Of a stretch of DNA of 64,000 nucleotides, positions 1 through 11,200 are shown piece after piece. The notes under the pieces are model-generated. The model had not been told where the DNA came from, ran no database searches, and saw nothing but the letters and a program-made list of their open reading frames with translations. The stretch covers positions 1,534,001 to 1,598,000 of the forward strand of contig JBBDHG010000037.1 in assembly GCA_037951165.1 (NCBI GenBank), read 5' to 3'. Source of the stretch: Lophius americanus. Its lineage: Eukaryota; Chordata; Actinopteri; Lophiiformes; Lophiidae. Each line of letters opens with the position of its first letter. The first letter of the stretch is position 1. The position numbers and the translations under genes were made by a program.

Positions 1-779
1 ACCTCAGCGGCACTCACAGGGATTGAACTGGTTTATTTATGGTGGGTGCTAGGTGACGGTGCTTGTTATGTTAATCTGGTTTCACAGTGAATTCAAACTA
101 AATTATGTACAGTGTCACACAAACACTTTCTACAAGACTGTTTATTTGACATTGTGTCAGCTGATGATGAATACGTATGCTTATCTAACCCATCCACTGA
201 TCTAAAGGCCATCTTTTTTTTTCTTGGCTTAACGGTTACCATTTTCATTTTGTTATGTCTGTATGTTTGAAACTATTTATTGATGTCACACTGATGCGGT
301 ACACAATAGCATTAGTTGAAACAAGAAGTTGACATGTTCATTTCAGCCTTGCTCCTCCGGTGATTTTGTATCTCTCATTCAACTTCTGAACTTAGTCTAC
401 GCAGTGAAGGATGTTCAATTATGTCTACCTATCAAAGTCTCCCTTGAGGGAACTCCATGTATTGAGAAAGGTTATTAGTCTAGCAGCGCAGATCTGCCTG
501 TCATTCAAATGGCAAAAGTCCCCTGCTATTTCTAATGTATCAAAACCAAGCTAAAGATTTGCTTGCAAGTAATTAAAGTAATGGGATTAGTTTATATTAA
601 AATGTCCTTAATGGAATTGTTGTGATTGGAATTTTATTTAGTAGACACTCTAAATTGCCGATGAAAAGACAAAATATTTGGTCAAGGATGTTTTTATACA
701 CGATTATACTATCAATAAAATTTGCATTTTCTGGTAAATAGTCAATTTTATCATGAAATTAGCTCAACATTTTTGGAAA

Positions 780-1310
780 GCAAGTTTTAGGAAACTATTT
801 CCCCTTTATGAGACTTTTTTGGTATTAAATAAATAAATCTTACTTTTCAAATATGACTTTCTCAATGCCATTTTTATTGCCTCCTCTCAATCAACCAATC
901 ACTCAATAAATCAATCTTTTTTTATTTAGCGCCAATTCACAACAACAGTTGTCTCAAGGTGCTTTCCAGAAAGAGCAGGTCTAGATCAAACCCTTTATAT
1001 AATTATCTTACAAGACCCATAAATTTCCTCCGTGAGCTCTAAGGGGTCGCTTTTTCCAATGGTGTCCCCCTGGGATCTGTTCTTGGTCTCTTACACTTAA
1101 GCATATATGTGATGCATATGTGTCATATTATAAACGGGTTCAGTCAGGTTGCGCAAACATTTTTAGTATAAGAAATAGTGACTTAAATTCAGCCTAATCA
1201 AACAGAAGAGTAGGACATTAAAGGGTTTAATCAGTATAATCAGTCTTGGACGTTCAGTGCTCAAGCTTTGCTAGCATTTGCTCCCTGTAATATTTTATCT
1301 ATCCAGGGAG
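780..1310 (+). mobile_element. LINE reverse-transcriptase scrap, interrupted
   Basis: At 1050-1090 the + strand encodes NGVPLGSVLG, matching the PQGSVLGPLLF motif of non-LTR reverse transcriptases. Flanks on both sides align with the copies at 13690-14000 and (reversed) 51520-51800. Here the alignment is broken between about 890 and 1046 by another repeat. No coding potential remains. Confidence 0.55.
892..1046. repeat. teleost dispersed repeat inserted in a LINE scrap
   Basis: Contains TTTAGCGCCAATTCACAACA and TCTCAAGGTGCTTTCCA, then AGAGCAGGTCTAGATCAAAC, a pattern I recognise as a common dispersed repeat of teleost genomes. It sits inside sequence that is continuous in the related copy near 13.8 kb. 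Confidence 0.5.
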
Positions 1311-1763
1311 AAAATGAAGGACAAATGTTTAATTGAATGTTAAAGATGCTGTGAGAAAGAAAGAATGCTTGAACTCAGAACTCAGATTCAGTGAGCCTCC
1401 TGAGTAACCATGCTTCCAGTTCAATGGCTCACTGACTAACTCTTTAATAGCTTACAAACAGGGAAAAAAGTCTACTCTCACCTTTTCCAAATTCTTTTCT
1501 CTACCAAACTGAAAAATAAGAGAATCTTTGGAATATTTGAATCTCAGGCACAGCTTAATTTCTCTTCAAACCAGTGACCGAGGCATGACCTCTCACTTCA
1601 ACACTCCCGCCAGCAGGCCTTTTGTTTGCTTCACTAGCTTTAAATGATACTTACCAGTTCACTACCAGGTGAAGTATTAATTCCGCGGACACATACTGTA
1701 TGTAAGAATGTTCCACTTCGATCCATTTAATTTTCAACTAAGGTCAAGAGTTTCTTTCTCACA

Positions 1764-1798
1764 GTTGTTTTTTCCTACTTTTTGTAGGAAAAAACAAC
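1764..1798. repeat. perfect 15-bp hairpin
   Basis: Arm GTTGTTTTTTCCTAC (1764-1778), five-base T loop, and the exact reverse complement (1784-1798). Intronic, about 280 bp upstream of exon W1. Confidence 0.9.
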
Positions 1799-2076
1799 AA
1801 TGAGAAAAGAGCATGGTAAAGAAGAAAAGCGGGTTAAAGTTCGGGCCAACATTTGTAGCACAGCACTGTATAATCGAAAGATATAGCGCTTAAAAAAAGG
1901 AAAATACACGCCTTTATTCATCCCCTTTTCTTCAATAATGCAGTCATCTAACAGGCTTGTTCGTGAACTTCCTGGTATTAACATTCAGCAAGTACTTTAC
2001 ATGACTGTTACAGATTCTCTTCCATAACCAAGACACTAACATTTCTACCCAAACTTACTCTACCCCAGCTCCACAG

Positions 2077-2417
2077 GTATGACCCTCCCTCCTCCGTACT
2101 ACCAGCCAGAGGAGGATGATGAGCGCCCCTTCATTTGCTCTCTGGTATCTGACAATGGCATCATGTCATGCTCTGATGTGCCAACGAGGCGCCAAGGTGG
2201 ACGGACATGCTGCCTGGACAAAGAGGATGCTCTCCACAGACAGGCTTTGGGTCTGAGTCCTGAGCCTCTGGCCAATAGTAGCAACCCTGGTGAGGCAATT
2301 GGTCTGTGCATCAACTGGAACCAGTATTATACCCGATGCCACACAGGAAATAGTAACCCCCACAAAGGTGCCATCAACTTTGACAACATTGTCTATGCCT
2401 GGATTGTGATTTTTCAG
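2077..2417 (+). CDS. cacna1i: cacna1i exon W1: domain I S5-P extracellular turret
   Basis: Acceptor CTCCACAG before 2077 and donor CAG|GTATGT after 2417. The first two bases complete a codon begun in an exon left of the window, then 113 codons follow. It reads PPPYYQPEEDDERPFICSL, then a cysteine-rich loop with an N-glycosylation sequon (NSS), then CINWNQYYTRC, and ends in the pore-helix lead NFDNIVYAWIVIFQ. Known T-type channels have Gly where this reads Val (codon 2391-2393) in NFDNI-G-YAW. The turret cysteines are expected to be disulphide-bonded outside the cell. Confidence 0.93.
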
Positions 2418-5046
2418 GTATGTCTTATATGGGTTTGAGTTTTTTGGTTTTTCGGATCTTATAGTCAAATTTACTTTCATATAAATAATTGTCTTATGAA
2501 ATGAAAATTTGTGAAATAGAATGTATACATATGATATAAACTATGTTGCAGGAACAGGTAAATATTGCAAATATATTCTGCTAAGTAGGCTTAAGATGTA
2601 AATGTTAAGCAGAGTCTTTCCTCCCAGGTGATCACGCTGGAGGGCTGGGTGGAGATCATGTATTATGTCATGGATGCCCATTCCTTCTACAACTTCATCT
2701 ACTTCATTTTACTCATCATTGTAAGTAAACCTTCTTATTTGTATACTAGTATTTCTCACCCTGGAATAAATGAAATAACTAGTTTAGAAATTTCCTGATG
2801 ACCAAATCCCTCATAACATTCTCGATGAATGTGGACATCAGTGGTCTTCTGCTATCCATAAAATTTATGGATGTCCTCAGTAAAAGATTCTAATGTTAAT
2901 AGACTTGTGGACGTCAATAGAAGCATAAAGGACTGACGGCAATCAATGTCTGAGGGAGGGAGGGAGGGAGGGAGAAGGTTGTATGAATGTTGGGTAAATT
3001 GTCTCATCAGGGGTGCAGGGAAAAAGAAGAGAAAAGAAAGGATTAGAAGAAAAAATATGTCCAAAAGAAAAAATGCACTGTAGTGCACCAAGTCGTGATT
3101 AAACCTTATGCAGTGCCAGTTTCTTCCTTTTCCTTTCTTTTTTTCTTTATTTATTCTGCATGTGCGTGCCAGTGTATGGCTCTGAAATTGTATTCAGTCA
3201 GGATGAAAGGAGCCAAGGAGGTATTTAATCGTTAGTTTGCGTCTGTCTTGTAGCAGGATTTCACAAAATCTTCTTACAGATTGCTATGAAACTGGGTGGA
3301 TGGGAGAATTGTCTCAAAGAAAGAATTTTCAGATTTTGAAGTAGATCCTGATGAAATGGTCGATCGGTGATTCTTTTTCACTTTCTTTATCATAGTGAGA
3401 ACTATTCACCCTAAATGCTATAGACAGATTTTAATAAAACTTTTAGGTATCGGAGAATCCACCCAGCCGACAAGGGAAGGCTGGAATTGCTGATAAAAAG
3501 TTATGGACAGATCCAAAGATAGTAACTTGTAGTGAGAAAGGAGAGTTTGTGGGGATTGCTGAGCCCTGGCAGAGGTTTCTGGTCTCTTCTTAGGGAATTA
3601 AAGAATGAATTGAAGATGTACAGTATAAAGGAGATAAAACTCTTAGTGGGCTACTAACACACTAATCTATCCCAAGGACACGTTATCATTTCCACAGTAA
3701 CATCAGGATAAAAACAAACAGGTGTGCATGACCTGTCCTTCAACATTTTTTTGTCCTCTCCACATTGGCCTTTTAAAACAGAGATGACTATTGGCATCTT
3801 ACTGCAGCTATAAATTTCATTCCGATTTTATCTTATCTGAGGAACTGCCTCAGATAAGATCCAATTACGGCATTTACGGCAATTAACAAATTATGGGTGA
3901 TGGGCGGCAACTTTGCCTGGTTTAACCTGAAACGTTGATTGAAGTCTTAATGTTCATTGTGTAGCCTCATACTTCCTTTATGATAATGTCCCTCACATAA
4001 GATTGAACTGATCATTTTATCTGAAGTTATAATAAAATTATAATCTAATATGTAGAATTGCCGTAATCTGAGCTTCTAGAACTCCTGACACAAAACTAAA
4101 CCTGTGCTGTCATCCACGATAGCAAGTATATGTTCCTATAAAGCCCCCAATCCCTAGCATTATACAAACAATCTCCCTGACTGAACTCTTTAAATTAAAC
4201 GCAAAGTTATACCTGAACACAAAAAAACACTTTTCATGAAAAGCTCCCCCTTCTGAAAATATGAGCTATTCGGGTAAAATACATCCCTGAAACTTTTGAA
4301 GGTAAAGCTCCTGCTAGTGTCGGAACTATACAACTGCCCTTTCCCACAATCAATCAAGATTTTCCTCACACTAATGTCTATGGAGGTAAAAAATATGAAA
4401 TTGATCCATGAAATGCTTTTCGAGTTATGTCGTGAACACAAAAGATCTTCTGCAGAGGTGGCTGATGCAGTGGCAGCACAGACAATTCCATAATAACCCA
4501 ACTCTAAGGAAATATAATCCACACACTTTGTGCATTTTACATGTGTAAGTCAATGATGCTTAGGAAAACCAAAACGGTACTGTGTCGGGTTTCGGAAAAT
4601 TATCCGGTGGTTAAGTTTATCCTCAGCTTGAGCCTGAATATCCTTCTGACATCCGGATGAGACAAAGCTGGAGAAATCCAGTGCTAATAATTTTTTTTGC
4701 GTCACAGCGCCATATAGATTCCTCACTCAAGTTGGGATTTTTTCCGCTCATGCAAATCTGAATTTACGTCACCTACCTCAACTTTCCATATACTCGTGAC
4801 TTTGCACCATTTGTGCTGAATATAGGGTGCCACTGCAGCTTGAAGTGGATTTTCTCAGATACAAAATTCAGTCAGAGAATTGTGACCTTCAGGACGTTTC
4901 ATCTGCAAGACAATAGCTATTTTGTCAAATATCAAGCAGGAATTGATGAGTGGTGACACATTAAAGTGTGCAGGTGATTGTATTAATGTGACGAGTTTAC
5001 TGCTAAGAAGAAGGCAATTGTGTGTGTGTGTGTGTGTGCGTGTGTG

Positions 5047-5088
<42 letters not shown>

Positions 5089-5180
5089 TGGGGGGGTTGT
5101 GTGTGTTCACCTGCTGCATAGATGCACAGAGACTCTAGCAATTGGCTATACTCCTCATCACAAATTGTGTGTGTGTGTGT

Positions 5181-5221
<41 letters not shown>

Positions 5222-8200
5222 GCCGTACATGTGTGCATAATGCAGTCATCATCTGAATGCATGTTATTGGACTGGCCTCCCTGATTATGCAGAAAGCTTT
5301 TTACTGATTAGAATCACAGAATAGACACTTGCACACACAGATACAAAGCTGGAGGGACTTCAAAGTCCCACACACCTGCAGACCTGCTTTGACCCACAGG
5401 CTGCAGATGGACATCGCTCCTCCTTCTATCACATCGGCACTAGAACGTCTGTGGTTGGAGGATATTTTGGGATTTGTTGGATTTTATCTGCACATGTTGG
5501 GAATGGTTTTCCTGGTTCAAATGTTTTGGCCTTGTTTGTCTATATGGGGGTGTGTGAGGGGTAGGAATAGCCTTTCATGTTCAGTTCTGTCATTTACAGA
5601 ACCGAGTCCTTTTTTGTGAGCTGTTATATCCATCTAGCGGTCTGTTTTTTTCGTTGTTCAGCATCAGCTTATATCGATCTAATCATTGTTCCGTAACCAG
5701 CCGGGAGCAGTCCAATAAAAGCCATTTCAGCAGTCCCGAAGTGTTTCCCATTAGCGTTGGTAAAAGGGACAGCCAACACATTCACAATCCAGAATATCTC
5801 TACAACTAACATACCAACCCTCACTTTCACTCATGATGAGAACATTTAGTCTTTTGTGAAAAACAAAATAATCTAAGTGGGTAAAGAAATGTTTGTTAGT
5901 TAAGTTAAAGAGCATTACAAAAGTAAAGACAGGCATGAAGTTGGAGTCCAGTCAGATTTTGTGCATAAACGAAAGACAAAAAAAAGATATGCAGATGCTA
6001 AACTTTGCTTTGGGCATGTGATGCCTCTGTCTGTCTGCTCCAATAAGCCGGAGTTTGGAAGTCAGCCAGCCCTCAGAGAACTTTAGCATTTGTGCTAATA
6101 TTTTTACAGATTTGCTAGTAAATATGTTGAATCAGCAAGTGTGTGCTGGATCTAAAATGAGGAGATGAGAATCCATTGTATATTGCTGAAATGTAGCAAT
6201 GTACCTTAGCTATGGCCATTTATTTGAATAAGACTGTAAGGGCTGTTTCTGTTTATTTCAATTCATTAATATTACGTATGTGGGTTCCATACATTTCCAC
6301 GATCTAAATGATTGTTTGTTGCTCCACATCCATCCAGATTGGATCATTCTTCATGATCAACCTGTGTCTAGTGGTTATCGCCACCCAGTTCTCTGAGACC
6401 AAACAGCGGGAACATCAGCTGATGCAGGAGCAAAGGGCACAGTGCTTGTCCTCATCCACCCTGGCCAGCATGGCTGAGCCGGGAGATTGCTACGAGGAGA
6501 TCTTCCAGCTCGTCTGCCATGTCCTCCGAAAGGCAAAGAGGAGATCGACAGCTTTCTTCTACACACTGAGGGGCAAACCCCCACCGACTGGTGGAGGCAA
6601 GGGAAACAGGCATGGTGGAAATAATGTGAATGGAGACCGGCAGCATTCCAGGCACCGAAGATGTAAGTAGGAAGGCCTCAACTGTGACATCTGAATATTT
6701 ATGAAATATTTGACACTTTGAGTGAAATATGGTCTGGTAACTAAGTTGGTATTTCCTTTAGCTTGAGTCTAATAGATGTGAATATTTAGGGCAATACACA
6801 ATTATTTTTTTACATTATGCAATTATGTTGATACATTTGTAAACATTGAGACTGGACACACTTCAAATCCTTTAAATTTTGCAAACCAACATCTGGATCC
6901 GTCATTTAAGTACCTTTTTCTTCCTTTTACCGTCTGTGCATCTGTCCAGCATCCCATTGTCCGCACCAGAACAAGCATGACATCAGCGCCCAGCCTTTAG
7001 CCAACTCTATCAGTCTGAGTGTCCCTCAGAATTCAGAGAGTTGCCCTATATGTGCACTGTCACTGAAAGAGGGGGTGAGGGCTACGGGAGACTCTGCCAA
7101 GGGTGAGGAAGATAAGGAGGATGGAGTCAAGGATGCAGGCGAAGATGACAACCAGCTCGAGGAAAGGGGACTCGAGGAGAGGAAGAGTACATGCTTCGGA
7201 CGTTGTAAGGACACGTGGAAAGATATGAGGAGGAAACTCTGGGGCATCGTGGAGAGCAAATACTTCAGCCGAGGCATCATGATCGCCATTCTCATCAACA
7301 CCATCAGCATGGGCATCGAGCATCATAACCAGGTAAGGTGATGGAGTTGATGCAGTCGAACATAAACACGAACAATCACAGTAAGTTATTGATACACATA
7401 ATTCTTTGATTAATAGATGATTTAGTTGCTAAGCACTATTTCCCAGAATGCAGAGTGATATCTTGAAATCATTTCTTTTTCACAACCAACTTTCCCAAAC
7501 CCAAAGACTTGTCATCACTATGACAAAAGCAGCACCCTCGAGAACCAGATATTGTTTTTGTTTGAAAATGAATAAAACAGCAAATTATCTGGCAACTAAT
7601 CTCCCTTTACCTGATGAATAGATTAATATAGATTCACCATCATGTCGTTCGTCAACTGATGAAACTGTTCAGATGAATTTATTTTGATGCCCATGTGACA
7701 TGTTCCTTTTTTTATTTCCTTAGTGTTTATGTTGTGTTTTTGATCTTATTAAAGTGAGACGCCTTTATTCTTCACTCCTTTATCATTCTACTGCTGTTTG
7801 ATGCAAACTCATCTTGTCCTCCATGTGTTACACATCAAAGCAATGCAGGGATTCAGGGAGGTCGTGCTTTTATTGTGAAATATCTTTCCAGATATATAAA
7901 AAACAGAGAAGGAAAATTTATTTCATCCCCATCACATAATCAAATTCTAATACCATTTTCTTTATTATTCCAAACAAAAACTCATCTTTTCCATTTTTGT
8001 TCCTGGTCTCTAATGGGGTCTCGGCTTTAATATTATATGTAGATTCCACACTTGATTCGATTGTTAACATTTATAGTGAATGTTTGGAATTGCCTTTGCT
8101 GTCATTGTAAGGATATATGTTACTTTTATTCCTTTTAAATCACTCACAACTGTGTGCTTGCTTTGTAATTTCTCACTCTCCCCGTATAAATCAACACAGC

Positions 8201-11200
8201 CTCAGCAGATAAACCAGTCACTGCCGAAGAAGCACTGCTGGAACATTATAATAGCAGATGACATTCAGAGGGATGAGTGTGGGAGAGGAGTATGACTGCC
8301 ATGCAGTTTCCCGACAGACGTTTAAACACTTCACTAGCGGTAGACAAAACTCAGCTGACTTTTAATATTGGCCAGACGCCTCAGAGGCAGACGAGGCAGG
8401 TTCCTGAGAGTGAGGCGGCCAAAAACACACATTCATACATGCACAAAAACACCTAGAGTAACTGCGTGCACACGTGCATCTCATATCAGCATGGTCACAG
8501 CGCGCTCATCAACAAACTTTCATGCTTTTATTTTTAAGCATGAAATACAAACAGGTGAATAAACCCACAAGTTGCTACCTTAAAAGCTCTTTTTCTCTAC
8601 TCTCCTTCATCTCATTCCATCTTTCACTTTTTTCTCTTTTTCTCTCTCCACAATTAATTTCACACTCAACTCTCTCCCTCATTCCCCAGACATCTCTCAC
8701 TTTCCCCATGCAGATTCCTTCCTTCCATTACTTTTTCCTTTTTCCACTTCGTTTGCTCTTCCCGCCATACCCCAAATATCTCTCATCCACTCTCTGCCTC
8801 TCTGTTACCTCCCTCAGTTTCACCCTCTGTCTCCCCGCTATGTCTCTTTCAACCACCCACTCACTCTTTGACAGCCTACAGAGTAGACGCTTTCTCTCAT
8901 CTCTGAAGACTCTAAAAATAAACGAGGGTTGTGGGGGAAGGAAGAGAAGCAGACGATTGAGAAGGGAGTAAGGAGGCAGACGCTGGTTACACAGCAGTTT
9001 TCAACTCACTTCCTTGCGTAATTCTGTGTATGAGCATGATCGTGTGTGTGTATGCTCAGAGTAGGCATGTATGCAGAAACATGGGTGTGCATGCACACAC
9101 TCTCAGACGGTTTGTCTCTCTGTCTCTTGAGTGTTTCTCCCTTCTCACATTCCAGAGGCTGACACAGAGCCACTGAAAGAAGTGTGTTTTCGCTGTGCAG
9201 TCAAAAAAGTGTAATGCCTCATGTTATTTTGTTCTAAAACATAAAGACTGAAACTGAAGTGCTTCTCTACAAAACAAAAAGCAGAGCGACCTCATATGTT
9301 CACCATATAAAAAGGAAATTTTAATAGGAATTTCATATTTTTTAAACTATTATTGTACTTATTGAGTATCAATCCGGCATAACATTCTAATCACTGATAT
9401 GTGAGGTCATAATATAGATTATCTATCTAACCGCATGTTGTTCCAAAGGCACCTGCCAGTGGGTTTTATTAGGCAGGAAGTGAACACTTTGTAATAAGGA
9501 AATTTGGTCATTTCTTATTGGTCAACAGACCCTTTTGCCTGTTGACTGTTGGCAACAGGCAAAAGGGTCGTGGGCTAACATGTCACGTTGATGCATGTTG
9601 GGAGCGATAGCTAGCCAGCGCTGTCCGATCCCACAGGGGAGTTACTGTCAAACAAATTGCTTAAGAAATTAATTAGGATTCTGGAAAAAAGTTGTTGCAC
9701 ATGTAGATTCACACTACATTGCAATACAATACAATATCAGATGGTTGGTTTTAATGTTATGGAAAACCAGTCTGTTCTAGGATTTTGTGCTCATGTTAAC
9801 AAGAGCTGAGAATCCGGTGTCACAATAGTAAGGAGCAGGATCACGGTATTCAATTATCAGCATCACGGAGCACAATTGAGGGTGAGCATGAAATGAGCAT
9901 GAAATGCACCACATGTGTCAACCTTAGGCATGGGTGTCATAAGGGTGGGAGAAAAGAGATATCAAATCCAGCTGTGAGCTGTTTCAAAAAAGTGTGCATT
10001 ATTGTAGAGCGACTTCTTGGTGGTGTCTCTTGACGACACTCCTGACACTGTTTGTAGGTCTGAGTGTGTTTACGCCTACAGAACGGTGCCATGATAGGAA
10101 CATCTGAGTATTTGTTCTCGCTGCCACAATCAGACCTCAATTCAAGCTTTTTCAATTGAGGTCAAAGAGAGAGAATCTTAATACAGAGACGAGTGTGACT
10201 CAGTTTGTAAAAGTACTTTTTAGACAAATGAAAATTATGGCCAATAAATGAGATTTTATCAACTCTTTCAACTCAAAACACCAAGCCAACAACTTTCCCA
10301 TAGACACTAACCACAACTCAAAATATGGAGTAACAGCAGTTTCATTGGTGTAGCTTTATCAAAGTTCACTGTTTTGGCTATGTCATTCCTTCAGCTGCAT
10401 TGTCAGACATTCCCTATGCATGCATATTTTGCAACAAGAGGCATTACACTTTGTGTGAAGGTGTGTGTGCACATGAGTATGACAACGGCAGATGGTGAGA
10501 GAGTAAGAAGACAGTGAGAGAACAATAACAAGCGTAACAATACCTCGATCACAACATGTTTAACCATTCTCTGCAGGCAGCAAACTAGGGCTACTAGGCC
10601 TCCGCCTTCGTCCCCGACATCAAGGGGGAAAGCCCCCAATCCCCTGGTGTTGTACAAGCAATCACCCTGATGGCACTCCTCAATTTCAATGTGGAATAAT
10701 TTGGAGAAATTGTGTTTTTGTTTTTAAAATGTGCCCCCTAATGAGTAAAATATGAACTTTTAGAGTAAAATATGATCTATACATGATAGATATCCTTGAG
10801 TCGATTCATATTCACCAAATTTTGAGTAAACTGGACTAACGGTTAGGAAGTTATGTCCGAAAAATAAGTGTTTTTCTTGAATAATTCCCCCTAGTGAGTA
10901 GAATCTGAACTATTAGACTAAATATGATATTAACAAAGTACAATACTTGTGTCATTTCATATGCACCAATTCTTAGACTATATCAGACCAATTTTTGAGA
11001 AATTAAGTAGAAAGAGTATATATTAAAATAACAGCTATCAAAACTGTTGGACAACCAATGCTATCAAACAATAATTGTTGTTTGACTCAAGCAAAAGATG
11101 GGCCGCTTCTTTGCAGCCGTTTTTGGTGATTTCAAGTAAAAACGTATCAGCGTTGGAAATAGGCAATCAGGGATTCAGACTTGAAAGCTTTAGCCTATTA

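Larger units (their letters stand above)
1..2076 (+). other. cacna1i: intron upstream of exon W1
   Basis: No coding exon recognised. It holds a LINE reverse-transcriptase scrap interrupted by another dispersed repeat (about 780-1310) and a perfect 15-bp hairpin at 1764-1798. The rest shows nothing I recognise. The exon encoding IS5 must lie left of the window. Confidence 0.75.
2721..6337 (+). other. cacna1i: intron between W2 and W3
   Basis: 3.6 kb. It contains a GGGA simple repeat (2952-2974), a dispersed-repeat scrap (3275-3420), a 13-bp hairpin (3830-3860), a reverse copy of repeat family A (4094-4505) and two long GT tracts (5019-5218). The open frames over the GT tracts are artefacts. 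Confidence 0.9.

Noticed and set aside
4190..4522. 110-aa reverse frame
   Set aside because: It lies within a reverse family A repeat copy and is not kept open in other copies.
4922..5284. 120-aa forward frame and its reverse shadow
   Set aside because: It is mostly translated GT/CA microsatellite (Cys-Val and His-Thr runs).
8474..8971. 165-aa forward frame rich in Ser, Leu and Phe
   Set aside because: Translation of a pyrimidine-rich low-complexity stretch; no domain and no splice context.
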